This document shows positions 1 through 8,291 of a DNA stretch of 64,000 nucleotides, one piece after another. A program made the translations under genes and the position numbers. The stretch's first letter is position 1; the number at the start of each line of letters is the position of its first letter. The notes under the pieces are model-generated. The model did not search any database and was not told the DNA's origin. It saw nothing but the letters and a program-made list of their open reading frames with translations. Origin of the DNA: Streptomyces sp. B21-083 (lineage in GTDB: Bacteria; Actinomycetota; Actinomycetes; Streptomycetales; Streptomycetaceae); assembly GCF_036898825.1 (NCBI RefSeq), contig NZ_JARUND010000002.1, positions 434,001 through 498,000 on the forward strand, written 5' to 3'.

Positions 1-35
1 TTCTATCCCAGCGCCATTCTTCGAAGGAGCAGTAA

Positions 36-1724
36 ATGGCGGATATCCAGATCGAGTTGAACCTACCGGCGGAGATGCGGGATGGCACTCTGCTGCGCGC
101 GGACGTCTACCGGCCCGGCGGTACGGGGCCGTGGCCGGTGCTGCTGAGCCGGCTGCCGTACGGCAAGCAGACGCCGATGATGGCCGCCATGATCGATCCA
201 TTGGCGGCTGCTCGGCGCGGCTTCATGGTGGTCGTCCAGGACACACGTGGCCGGTTCGCTTCCGAGGGTGAGTGGGAGCCGTGGACGTACGAGGAGAGCG
301 ACGGGTACGACACCGTACGGTGGGCTGCCGCCCTTCCCGGCGCGAACGGCTCTGTCGGCATGGTCGGTGGCAGCTACTTCGGCAACACCCAGTGGATGGC
401 GGCGCTGTCGAAGCCGCCGGAGCTGAAGGCCATCGCGCCGATGATCACCTGGTCCGATCCGGAGGACGGTCTGTGGACGCGCGGCGGCGCGATCGAACTC
501 GGCATCACCGCGCCCTGGACCCTGCTGCAGGGCGCCGACACGCTGATGCGCCGTCACCGCACCGACCTCGACGGACTCGTGAGCGGCGTCACCGGACTCG
601 TACGGGATCTGGACGGTCTGGCGCGCGGCGGTTACGGGGAGCTGCCCGCCGGACGGTTTCCCGCGTTCGCCCGGCACGATCTGCCCGAGCTGGGCTACGA
701 GCGTTCCCGGCGGGAGCCCGAGTGGGCGCGGTCCTGTACTGTCGCGGGCCGCCACGACGAGGTCGACCTGCCCACCTTCCAACTCGGCGGCTGGTACGAC
801 ATCTTCACCCAGGGCACGCTCGACAACTTCACCGCCATGCGCCGCGCCGGCCGGTCCGCCACGTTGATCATGGGCCCGTGGACGCACACCAACTGGCAGC
901 ACGTGGTCGGTGACGTCAACTTCGGATTCGCTGCGCACTCCGAGTTCATGGGCCTGCGGGGACGCGTGCACGACCTGCAGTTCGACTGGTTCCAGCGCCT
1001 CCTCGGCGACGGCGACGGCGGCGGCGAGGCTCCGGAGCCGGACACGGGCAAGGTGCTGCTGTTCGTCATGGGTGTCAACCAGTGGCGCGAGGAGACGGAA
1101 TGGCCCCTGTCGCGGGCCGTGGACACCGACTTCCACCTGCGCGCCGACGGACGACTGACCCCCGAGCCGCCGCCCGTCGCCGAGCAGGCCGATCAGTACA
1201 CCTACGACCCGATGGAGCCGGTGCCCACCACCGGCGGCGCGCTCCTGATGACCGACGAGTTCCGTCCCGGACCGCTGGACCAGGCTGCCGTGGAAGCGCG
1301 CGAGGACGTCCTGGTCTTCACGACCGAGCCGCTCACCGAGGACACCGAGGTGACCGGCCGCATCCGGGCGGTGCTGTTCGCCGCCACGGACGGCCCCTCA
1401 ACCGACTGGGTGGCCCGCCTGTGCGACGTCGACGAGAACGGCGTCTCCCGCAACGTGACCGACGGCATCGTGCGCGTGCGCGCGGCGACCCCGGGTGCGG
1501 CGGCCGAGCACGTGGTGGACCTGTGGTCGACCAGCATCGTCTTCAGGGCGGGGCACCGCATACGGGTCCAGGTCACCTCCAGCAACTTCCCCCGCTGGGA
1601 CCGCAACCTCAACACGGGCGAACCCGAGGAGAGCGCGACTACGGCCCGCGTGGCCCGGCAGCAGATCTTCCACGACCCCGCCCGGCCCTCCCGCATCGTC
1701 CTCCCCATCGTCGCGGCCGGATAA
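36..1724 (+). CDS. CocE/NonD family serine hydrolase
   Basis: This gene encodes a 562-residue hydrolase of the CocE/NonD (X-Pro dipeptidyl-peptidase S15-like) family, which cleaves acyl esters or amides. The nucleophile motif GGSYFG places Ser at about residue 113. Probable acid and base are Asp254 (GGWYDIF) and His283 (GPWTH). The C-terminal half looks like the jelly-roll X-Pro C-terminal domain, ending in the typical VTSSNFPRWDRNLNTGE segment near residue 515. There is no signal peptide, so it is likely cytoplasmic. The ATG is preceded by AAGGAG six bases upstream. It begins only 36 bases into the window, so an upstream operon partner cannot be excluded. The natural substrate is not deducible, but the neighbours suggest ester catabolism. 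Confidence 0.88.
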   Translation: MADIQIELNLPAEMRDGTLLRADVYRPGGTGPWPVLLSRLPYGKQTPMMAAMIDPLAAARRGFMVVVQDTRGRFASEGEWEPWTYEESDGYDTVRWAAALPGANGSVGMVGGSYFGNTQWMAALSKPPELKAIAPMITWSDPEDGLWTRGGAIELGITAPWTLLQGADTLMRRHRTDLDGLVSGVTGLVRDLDGLARGGYGELPAGRFPAFARHDLPELGYERSRREPEWARSCTVAGRHDEVDLPTFQLGGWYDIFTQGTLDNFTAMRRAGRSATLIMGPWTHTNWQHVVGDVNFGFAAHSEFMGLRGRVHDLQFDWFQRLLGDGDGGGEAPEPDTGKVLLFVMGVNQWREETEWPLSRAVDTDFHLRADGRLTPEPPPVAEQADQYTYDPMEPVPTTGGALLMTDEFRPGPLDQAAVEAREDVLVFTTEPLTEDTEVTGRIRAVLFAATDGPSTDWVARLCDVDENGVSRNVTDGIVRVRAATPGAAAEHVVDLWSTSIVFRAGHRIRVQVTSSNFPRWDRNLNTGEPEESATTARVARQQIFHDPARPSRIVLPIVAAG

Positions 1725-1928
1725 GAAGCGCGGGGCGCTGACCCGCGATCCGCCTCGTCTGTCTGCCTTCGAGCGCGTCCCCGGAAGCGAGGACGCGCCC
1801 GAGGGCACCGTCGCCTTCGCGGACCTGCCGGTCCCGGTATTCGGGAGCTGGGCAGGTTAAACAGAGCGGTGAGAGCCCGTCCGACCAGGAAGAGGCCGAC
1901 GCCGAGAGACGACCTGCTCCCAGCGCGG

Positions 1929-2645
1929 CTACGCGGACGATGTGTCGCGTTGGGCCTCACGCGCGGTGCGCATGGCGGCTGCAGCCGCGGACACGTGCTC
2001 CAAGCAGCGCACTCGGGCGAGCTCCGGGTCACGGCGGACGACCGTGGCGTCCACGATGTCCTCCAGTTCCCGCAGTGACTGTGGCAGGCGCCCCTCGGCC
2101 TGGAGCGACAGGCCGCGCAACATGCTGATCCGCGCATGCACGGTTCGGAGAGTGGGGCCGACGAAGTCGTTGCCCGAGCCGTCCATCAACGCCTCGTAGA
2201 AGCCATCCTTCGCCTTGAGCTGTTCAGTCAGCGAGCCGCGGGCGATCGCCGCCCGCACCTGGTCCAGAGCGCGCAGGAGGTTCTCCCGGTGCAGAGCCGT
2301 CGCACGCTCGGCGAACAGCTGGCCTGCCAAGCCCTCGAGGGCACCGCGCAGCTCGTACAGCGAGTCGGACTCCCGGTCGCTGAGGACCCGTACCACCGGG
2401 CCCCGGTTGGGCAGGATCTCGATCAGTCCTTCTGCCTCCAGGTGCCGAAGAGACTCGCGGATCACGGTCCGGCTCACTCCGAAGCGATCACACAGCACCT
2501 TCTCCACCAGCCGCTCTCCGGGCTTGAACTGCTCCCCGATAATGGCGTCACGGAGGCGCTCGATCACTTGCTGACGCAAGGGCGCGGCCACCTTGCGTAC
2601 CGCGTCGCCCGTGAGATGTGCTGCGTCGGTCGTCATAGCGGCCAT
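1929..2645 (-). CDS. GntR/FadR-family (FCD) transcriptional repressor
   Basis: The 238-residue protein has an N-terminal winged helix (residues about 20-90, with RLVEKVLCDRFGVSRTVIRESLRHLEAEGLI) and an alpha-helical FCD effector domain (about 100-230), typical of the FadR subgroup of GntR regulators. Such proteins usually repress catabolic genes and are released by a carboxylic-acid ligand. A palindromic site lies 4 bases upstream of the ATG, and matching sites lie upstream of the genes at 3306 and 7675, so this is the likely local regulator and autoregulator. No ribosome-binding site is visible upstream of ATG 2645 or of the alternative ATG at 2636, which suggests a leaderless mRNA. The ligand is unknown. 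Confidence 0.88.
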   Translation of the reverse strand: MAAMTTDAAHLTGDAVRKVAAPLRQQVIERLRDAIIGEQFKPGERLVEKVLCDRFGVSRTVIRESLRHLEAEGLIEILPNRGPVVRVLSDRESDSLYELRGALEGLAGQLFAERATALHRENLLRALDQVRAAIARGSLTEQLKAKDGFYEALMDGSGNDFVGPTLRTVHARISMLRGLSLQAEGRLPQSLRELEDIVDATVVRRDPELARVRCLEHVSAAAAAMRTAREAQRDTSSA

Positions 2646-2648
2646 ACT

Positions 2649-2667
2649 AATACCATATTACGCCACC
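2649..2667. promoter_or_regulatory. Candidate GntR operator 1 (autoregulation)
   Basis: The sequence AATACCATATTACGCCACC resembles the perfect palindrome at 7627-7645. It directly abuts the start of the GntR gene. Read on the minus strand it contains TAATAT, a plausible -10 box that ends 9 bases before the ATG, so bound repressor would block the gene's own promoter. Confidence 0.6.
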
Positions 2668-2814
2668 CTCGGATACTCACGGCAGCCCCACTCTCGTGAG
2701 GCTCTCCGCAACGATGCCCGTACAGTCCGACCCCCTCGACCGAGGCAGGGACCGGAGTGGCTTCGCCTCCGGCTCTGGCTCAAGACTTCTGCCGCCAGAC
2801 CTTCCCCGGCGGAC

Positions 2815-2833
2815 TTGGCCGTAATACGGGAGA
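2815..2833. promoter_or_regulatory. Candidate GntR operator 2
   Basis: The core CCGTAATACGG (2819-2829) matches the reverse orientation of the perfect palindrome at 7627-7645. The flanks are not conserved. It lies mid-intergenic and could be an auxiliary site. Confidence 0.4.
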
Positions 2834-3049
2834 GTCGAGGCCGGTGAGATCGCATTTCAAAGCCGCCATTGATGGCCGTAGCCTCGCCCACTTGGGCCTG
2901 ACGTCGCCTCGAAAGTGCTGTTGAGCTGCTAAATCTGACTGCACCCCTCCCGCCCACAACAGCCTGGCGTCTCCCGCTACACACAGCGACAGCGCGCACA
3001 GCCGAAACCAAGGGACACATCACAGAACACCCATCTCGCGCCGAACCTC

Positions 3050-3080
3050 TTGACATTCAGGTCGACGGTATTACGGTCAT
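3050..3080 (+). promoter_or_regulatory. Candidate promoter with overlapping GntR operator 3
   Basis: TTGACA (3050-3055) is followed after 16 bases by TACGGT (3072-3077), a plausible housekeeping-sigma promoter. The operator-like GACGGTATTACGGTCAT (within 3062-3080) sits between and over these boxes, the classic position for a repressor. It would drive the 3306 gene and the genes after it. Confidence 0.55.
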
Positions 3081-3305
3081 ATCACTCGAAGGTTGCCCCT
3101 TGGCGCAGCCCCGAACGCCGGACGAGCCGGAAGCCATGACGACCCGGAAAGACACGAGTCGCCGACCGAGGGTGCCGGCTCCGAACAGAACGACGTCACT
3201 CCCGGACAGGGACGGAGCTCCGAACAGAGTCCCGCAGTCCGGAGCAGGGACCAGCACACACAGTGGCCGGGGCCGCCCCGCCCACATGCAAAGAAAGATG
3301 AGGCG

Positions 3306-3686
3306 ATGGCAAGCATCCACCTCGCATCCTCGATCACACACGCCATGGACGATCCCGAGTTCTCCCGGGAGATGCGCTACTTCGACGGCCGCCTGAAGAT
3401 CGGCGCCTACGGGGAGGAAACCGTCGCGGAATTCCACGACGGAAAGCTCGCCCAGGTAGCGGTCGAGGACACACCGGACGCCGACTGCAAGATCATCATC
3501 AGGGGCACCGCAGAACTCTGGGACAACCTCCTGGCCCGCTATCCGGTGCCCTTCTACCAGTGCCTGCAGACCTGCAACATCAAGCACGGGCTGGAGATGA
3601 GCACCACCAACGAGACGTACGCCTACCTGCCGGCCCTGAACCGTCTCGTCCAGATTCTCCGCGCCGACAAGAACGAAGGATCATGA
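3306..3686 (+). CDS. SCP2-like small protein, function unknown
   Basis: This 126-residue protein starts at ATG 3306; upstream in-frame codons read as untranslated leader. The pattern of DGRLKIGAYGEETVAEFHDGKLAQV followed by ADCKIIIRGTAELWDNLL is reminiscent of SCP2 (sterol carrier protein 2) folds, small hydrophobic-ligand binders, but the match is by pattern only. Its TGA overlaps the ATG of the next hydrolase (ATGA), so the two are probably translationally coupled and may act on the same lipophilic substrate. It lies directly downstream of a GntR operator. No catalytic residues can be named. Confidence 0.65.
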   Translation: MASIHLASSITHAMDDPEFSREMRYFDGRLKIGAYGEETVAEFHDGKLAQVAVEDTPDADCKIIIRGTAELWDNLLARYPVPFYQCLQTCNIKHGLEMSTTNETYAYLPALNRLVQILRADKNEGS

Positions 3687-4573
3687 GCACCGTAAAGCGG
3701 GACCCCATCACCGGTGGCTACATCTACCTCACCGTCGAGGACATCGAGTACCGGGTCTACTACGAGGAAGCCGGCCAGGGCATCCCGCTGCTGCTCGGGC
3801 ACACCGCCGGCTCGGACGGGCGACAGTACCGCCACCTGATGTGCGACGAGGAGGTCACCCGCAACTTCCGCTGTATCGCGTACGACCTTCCTTACCACGG
3901 CAAGTCCCTGCCGCCTTACGGCCACAAGTGGTGGGCCCAGGAGTACAACATGACCCGGGCGCGCATGATGGCGTTCCCCAACACCCTTTCCGACGCGCTC
4001 GATCTGGAGCGTCCGGTCTACCTGGGCAGTTCCATGGGTGGTCACCTCGCCATCGACCTGGCCCACGACTTCCCCGAGCGCTATCGGGCCACCATCGCCG
4101 TGGAAGGCGCACTGCGCTCGGCCACCGAGTACGTCGACGTCGGCATGGACGGCATCCGCCGCGAGTTCGACAACCCCAACGTCTCACGCAACTCGATTGG
4201 CGCGGCGATGCTCCTCAACATGTCGCCCTACTCGCCGGAAGAGGCCGTGCGGGAGGTGCAGTGGGAGTACATGTGCGGAGGCCCCGGCATCTTCGCGGGA
4301 GACCTCTATTACTACTACTACGAGCACGACATGACTCCGGACCAGGCCGCCGAGATCGACACCGATCAGTGCATGCTCTACCTGCTCACCGGCGAGTACG
4401 ACCCCAACACCTCCCCGGCTGAGACACAGGCCGTCGCCGACCGCGTCAAGGGCAGCGAGTTCACGGCGATGCCTAAGCTCGGGCACTTCCCGGCCACGGA
4501 GAACTACCCCGAATTCCGCCAGCACCTGCTGCCTGTTCTGAACAAGATCGCCGCAGGGGCGGCGCACCGATGA
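3683..4573 (+). CDS. Alpha/beta-fold hydrolase
   Basis: A 296-residue alpha/beta hydrolase in the style of lactonases, esterases and meta-cleavage hydrolases. It has the oxyanion region LLLGHTAGSDGRQYRHL (about 36-52), nucleophile elbow GSSMGG (Ser117), an acid near residue 242 (TGEYDPN) and His268 (KLGHFP). ATG 3683 was chosen because it overlaps the preceding stop as ATGA and yields a normal family length. A YYYYYEHD stretch in the cap region is unusual but in frame. It shares an operon with the SCP2-like gene upstream and the aldehyde dehydrogenase downstream, so it probably releases an alcohol or acid that the dehydrogenase then oxidises. The substrate is unknown. Confidence 0.85.
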   Translation: MSTVKRDPITGGYIYLTVEDIEYRVYYEEAGQGIPLLLGHTAGSDGRQYRHLMCDEEVTRNFRCIAYDLPYHGKSLPPYGHKWWAQEYNMTRARMMAFPNTLSDALDLERPVYLGSSMGGHLAIDLAHDFPERYRATIAVEGALRSATEYVDVGMDGIRREFDNPNVSRNSIGAAMLLNMSPYSPEEAVREVQWEYMCGGPGIFAGDLYYYYYEHDMTPDQAAEIDTDQCMLYLLTGEYDPNTSPAETQAVADRVKGSEFTAMPKLGHFPATENYPEFRQHLLPVLNKIAAGAAHR

Positions 4574-4631
4574 GGGCCAGGGCACGATCGCACTCGGGTC
4601 GCGGCGCGGCCGGGTCGAAGGGATGCACAGC

Positions 4632-6020
4632 ATGAGCACGACGACTGCCATGGCGGTCTCGGTCAACCCGGCCACTGACGCCGTCATCGCGGAATACCCC
4701 TTCGTGGACCGGTCAGAGCTGGAAGCGGTCGTCGGCGGCGCGGCGGACGGCTTTTGGACGTGGAGCGCGGTGCCACCCGCGGACCGTTGCGTGGTCCTGG
4801 CTCGGATGGCGGACCTGCTCCGCCGCGACCGCGACCGTCTGGCCGGCCTGCTGGTCACCGAGATGGGCAAGCCGATCACCCAGGCTCGCGCGGAGGTGGA
4901 AAAGGCGGCGAAGGGCCTGGACTGGTACGCCGCACACGGGGTGGCCATGCTCGTGCAGACGCCCGTCGAGACGGGCGCGCGCACCTATGTGCGGCACCTT
5001 CCGCTTGGGATCGTCCTCGCGGTCGAACCGTGGAACTTCCCTGTCTGGCAGGTGATGCGGGGCGCTGCCGGCATCCTCCTGGGGGGCAACGCCTACCTCC
5101 TCAAACCCGCCCCCAACGTCGTGGGGTCCGCGCTGGCCCTGGAGGACCTGTGGCACGAAGCAGGGCTTCCGGAAGGCACCTTCAGTGTCCTCAATGCCGA
5201 ACCCGACGTGGTCTCCGCCGCCATCGCCCATCCCTCCGTCGTCGGTGTCACGGTGACCGGAGGAGTGAAGGCCGGCTCGGCGATCGCCGCCCAGGCGGGA
5301 CGGGAGCTCAAGCGGACGGTCCTGGAACTCGGCGGCGCGGACGCGTTCATCGTGCTCGCGGACGCGGACCTGGACGCGGCGGTCGCCGCCGCGATCATCG
5401 GCCGGTTCCAGAACACCGGTCAGATCTGCATCGCCGCCAAGCGAATCATCCTGGAACGGTCGATAGCCGAGGAGTTCACCGCGCGGTTCGTCACCCAGGC
5501 AGCCGCGCTCATCGTGGGCGATCCCCTCGACGAGGAGACGTACATCGGACCGATCGCCCGTGCGGATCTTCGCGAGGAGATAGCCCGTCAGGTCCATCAG
5601 ACCGTCTCCGAGGGTGGGCGTCTCCTCCTCGGCGGCGAGGCCATAAAAGGCCCCGGCAACTACTTCCCCCCTACCGTCATCGACGGTGTGCGTCCGGGCA
5701 TGACCGCCTTCGACGAGGAGATCTTTGGGCCGGTGGCCGCGCTCATCACCGCCGACGACGCGGACGACGCGGTCGCCCTGGCCAACCGCTCCCCGTTCGG
5801 CCTGTCCGCCTCGGTGTGGACCCGGGACACCGACCGTGCCGCCCGGATCGCCGATGACCTGCAGGTCGGCGGCGTCTTCGTGAACAAACTGCCCGTCTCC
5901 GACCCCCGCATCCCCATCGGCGGCGTGAAGAACAGCGGCTACGGACGCGAACTGTCCCACCACGGCGTCCACGAGTTCACCAACGTCCAGGCCGTCTGGA
6001 TCGAAACACCCGAGCAGTAA
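4632..6020 (+). CDS. NAD(P)-dependent aldehyde dehydrogenase
   Basis: The protein belongs to the aldehyde dehydrogenase superfamily, closest in flavour to succinate-semialdehyde dehydrogenases. It has the PWNFP segment, the KPAP cofactor lysine, the general base in LELGGADAF (Glu near 232) and the nucleophile in NTGQICIAAKR (Cys near 266). An in-frame ATG exists at 4623, but GAAGGG (4617-4622) abuts it. ATG 4632 has proper spacing, giving 462 residues. It follows the hydrolase by about 60 bases on the same strand and probably oxidises an aldehyde product to the acid. The specific aldehyde cannot be named. Confidence 0.9.
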   Translation: MSTTTAMAVSVNPATDAVIAEYPFVDRSELEAVVGGAADGFWTWSAVPPADRCVVLARMADLLRRDRDRLAGLLVTEMGKPITQARAEVEKAAKGLDWYAAHGVAMLVQTPVETGARTYVRHLPLGIVLAVEPWNFPVWQVMRGAAGILLGGNAYLLKPAPNVVGSALALEDLWHEAGLPEGTFSVLNAEPDVVSAAIAHPSVVGVTVTGGVKAGSAIAAQAGRELKRTVLELGGADAFIVLADADLDAAVAAAIIGRFQNTGQICIAAKRIILERSIAEEFTARFVTQAAALIVGDPLDEETYIGPIARADLREEIARQVHQTVSEGGRLLLGGEAIKGPGNYFPPTVIDGVRPGMTAFDEEIFGPVAALITADDADDAVALANRSPFGLSASVWTRDTDRAARIADDLQVGGVFVNKLPVSDPRIPIGGVKNSGYGRELSHHGVHEFTNVQAVWIETPEQ

Positions 6021-6218
6021 CGGCTGCCGTCCCCCTACGACGGCCGGCTCGGACACCCTGCGGTGACGCTCGCCGCGAGAGCGGGCCAGGAGCAGCACCC
6101 GCTCATTCCCCATCTCATTCCCCCATCACCATCCGCTCGCCACCGGTGTCTTCGGCATGCCCGCTTCCGGACAACCATCAGACGCCGGCCTCCGCGTCAG
6201 CCTGGGAGGCAACGCACC

Positions 6219-7592
6219 ATGGAATCCCGCAACGAAAGTACTGTCAGACCCGAGCCCGAGCCCCATCCCCAAGGGCTCCCGGCACCGAAGCGCGTAAAAC
6301 TGCGCGAGGTGAAGTACGCCACGGTCGTGGCGTTCCTGGCCTGGACGTTCGCCGTCTACGACTTCATCCTGTTCGGCACTCTTCTCCCCGAAATCGGAGC
6401 GGACAACGGGCTCGACAACGCCGACCAGGCCGCGCTGGCCACCGCTGTCGCTCTGGGCACGGTGGTTGTCGCCCTGGTAGTGGGTCCGGTGGTGGACAAG
6501 TTCGGCCGCCGCGCCGGCATGGTCTTCACCGTGGGCGGGGCGAGCCTTGCCTCCGCGCTGACCGCGCTGGCCGGATCGTTGGGCACCGGGGCGCTGGTGG
6601 CCGTCCGGTCCGTCGCCGGACTGGGCTACGCCGAGCAAGGAGTCAACGGCGCCTACCTCAGCGAACTGTACGACGCCTCCGACGACCCCCGACTGGCCAA
6701 GCGGAGAGGTCTCGTCTACAGCCTGGTCCAGGGAGGCTGGCCGGTCGGAGCTTTGCTGGCCGCCGGACTGACAGCTGTCCTCCTGCCGGTCGTCGGATGG
6801 CGAGGCGCCTTCCTCTTCGCCGCGCTGCCCTCTCTGGGCGTCGCCATCGCCGCCACCAAATTGAGGGAGAGCCCGCAGTTCGAGAGGATCAAGCAGCTCA
6901 GACAGCTCAAGAAGCAGGGCCTGCAACCGGAGGCGGCAGCCTCCGCCGAAGGGGCGGAGCGGCCGGCCGGCCTGCGCGCCGTGTTCCAGGGCGACGCTCT
7001 GCGCACCACGCTGGCGCTGGGCATCGGCCACCTCATGAACTGGTTCCCGGTCCAGGTGTTCAGCGTCCTGGGCACCACGGTGCTGGTCAACGTGCACCAT
7101 GTGACGTTCTCGAACTCGCTGATCATCCTCCTGCTGTCGAACATCGTCGCCTACGTGGGTTACCTCGTCCACGGCTTCTTCGGAGACCGGTTCAACCGCC
7201 GCAACGTCGTCTCCACCGGCTGGCTCACCGGCGGCGTGGTCATGACCGCGATGCTCTTCGGCCCGGACCAGCCCGCCGTCGTCATCACCCTCTACAGCGT
7301 CGGCATGTTCTTCCTCATCGGCCCGTACTCCTGCCTGCTCTTCCTGGCCGGCGAGAGCTACGAAACCTCCGTTCGGGGCACGGGAGCATCGCTGATCACC
7401 GCGATCGGGCCGATCGGAGCAGTACTGGCCAGCGCGGCGTCCACCGCCCTGCTCGGCAACGGCGGCGACTGGCAGATGGCCGCTTTCCTGTTCGGCGCGG
7501 TCCCGTGCTTCATCTCCGGCCTCGTGGTGCTTGCCTCGCGCAAGCGGCTCCACGGCTCCCGCATATCGGAGCCCGTGGGCCTGGAGGCCTGA
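6219..7592 (+). CDS. MFS transporter (sugar/aromatic-acid porter type)
   Basis: A 457-residue major facilitator protein with about 12 hydrophobic segments. The loop 2-3 signature is VVDKFGRRAGMV and the second-half equivalent is GDRFNRRNVV. A charged central loop (RESPQFERIKQLRQLKKQG) separates the two six-helix halves. ATG 6219 is preceded by GGGAGG nine bases upstream; earlier in-frame codons give an implausible Arg/Pro-rich extension. By position it is likely the uptake system for the substrate of the surrounding catabolic genes. Family resemblance is to metabolite:H+ symporters for organic acids. Confidence 0.88.
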   Translation: MESRNESTVRPEPEPHPQGLPAPKRVKLREVKYATVVAFLAWTFAVYDFILFGTLLPEIGADNGLDNADQAALATAVALGTVVVALVVGPVVDKFGRRAGMVFTVGGASLASALTALAGSLGTGALVAVRSVAGLGYAEQGVNGAYLSELYDASDDPRLAKRRGLVYSLVQGGWPVGALLAAGLTAVLLPVVGWRGAFLFAALPSLGVAIAATKLRESPQFERIKQLRQLKKQGLQPEAAASAEGAERPAGLRAVFQGDALRTTLALGIGHLMNWFPVQVFSVLGTTVLVNVHHVTFSNSLIILLLSNIVAYVGYLVHGFFGDRFNRRNVVSTGWLTGGVVMTAMLFGPDQPAVVITLYSVGMFFLIGPYSCLLFLAGESYETSVRGTGASLITAIGPIGAVLASAASTALLGNGGDWQMAAFLFGAVPCFISGLVVLASRKRLHGSRISEPVGLEA

Positions 7593-7626
7593 GCAGCAGG
7601 TCCGCAGCGCGGATCTGCCGTACCCT

Positions 7627-7645
7627 AATACCGTATTACGGTATT
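7627..7645. promoter_or_regulatory. Candidate GntR operator 4 (perfect palindrome)
   Basis: AATACCGTATTACGGTATT is a perfect palindrome with 9-base arms around one central base. It lies about 30 bases upstream of the GTG at 7675 and overlaps TATTCT (7642-7647), a plausible -10 box. This is the best copy of a motif also seen at 2649, 2815 and 3062. Confidence 0.7.
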
Positions 7646-7674
7646 CTCGCTGACACAGATCATTGGAGTCCCTT

Positions 7675-8100
7675 GTGTCCACCACCATGCAGGACCCGCA
7701 GGCGTACATCGACGAGATGGCCCGAACACGCGGGTACGTCCTCGACTACCACAAGGTCATGGCCAAGCAGGACTTCGACGTTCTGCAGGCGGCGAACAAC
7801 CTGGTCGGAGCCGCCTACCTCGAAGAGCGGACCCTGGACCGCAAGACGAAGGAGCTCATCTTCATCGTCAGCCTGACCGTCATGCGCGCCTCCAAGGGGC
7901 ATATCCAGAGCCACATCAGGGTCGCCCTCGACCTCGGGCTCTCCGCGCGGGAGATCCTGGAGGCGATCGAGATCAGTCTCCCGGAGGCCGGCATCGTGGC
8001 CTTCCAGACCGGTTTCGAAGCATGGCGTGAGGTCGTTGACGCCGACGGGCTCGAGCCCACCGTCAAGGTCTTCGACGGCGGGGCCGGAGCCGGCGCCTAG
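7675..8100 (+). CDS. Carboxymuconolactone decarboxylase/AhpD-like protein
   Basis: A 141-residue all-helical protein of the CMD family, with the family core LDRKTKELIFIVSLTVMRASKGHIQSHIRVALDLGLSAREILEAIEI. GTG 7675 was chosen because GGAG lies six bases upstream; a TTG at 7663 would overlap that site. The Cys pair (CxxC) of the peroxidase-type AhpD members is absent: Ser and His occupy this stretch. Hydroperoxide reduction is therefore unlikely and a decarboxylase or lactone-related role more probable. It has its own promoter region with the perfect GntR palindrome and is followed by a strong hairpin, so it is probably a single-gene unit. Confidence 0.8.
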   Translation: MSTTMQDPQAYIDEMARTRGYVLDYHKVMAKQDFDVLQAANNLVGAAYLEERTLDRKTKELIFIVSLTVMRASKGHIQSHIRVALDLGLSAREILEAIEISLPEAGIVAFQTGFEAWREVVDADGLEPTVKVFDGGAGAGA

Positions 8101-8163
8101 TTCCTGACTGTCGCCGGGCCGGTCCTCATCGTCACGCCATCGTGACGGCGTACACCGGACAAC

Positions 8164-8188
8164 GGGCCCGCCCTCGGCGGGCGGGCCC
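8164..8188 (+). terminator. Hairpin terminator after the CMD-family gene
   Basis: GGGCCCGCCC (8164-8173) and GGGCGGGCCC (8179-8188) form a perfect 10-bp GC stem with a 5-base loop, 63 bases past the stop codon at 8100. No U-run follows, which is common for actinomycete terminators. Confidence 0.6.
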
Positions 8189-8291
8189 CCCGCACGGCAG
8201 GCCATCTCCCGCATTCCCCCCTCCCTGCCCGCCGTCGCCCACCGCGCCGCCCACGCCGGTCGACCGACGGCATCCGCACCCAAGGACATCC

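Larger units (their letters stand above)
2668..3305. other. Intergenic region between GntR gene and the 3306 gene
   Basis: No convincing gene is seen in this stretch of about 640 bases; the open frames on both strands lack family resemblance. It holds two candidate GntR operators (2815-2833 and 3062-3080) and a promoter at 3050-3077. About 225 bases between that promoter and the start codon at 3306 would form a long untranslated leader, in which no known riboswitch was recognised. Confidence 0.5.

Noticed and set aside
3093..3305. Possible longer N terminus for the SCP2-like protein
   Set aside because: The extension is low-complexity and starts within the promoter/operator region; ATG 3306 begins a folded-looking sequence.
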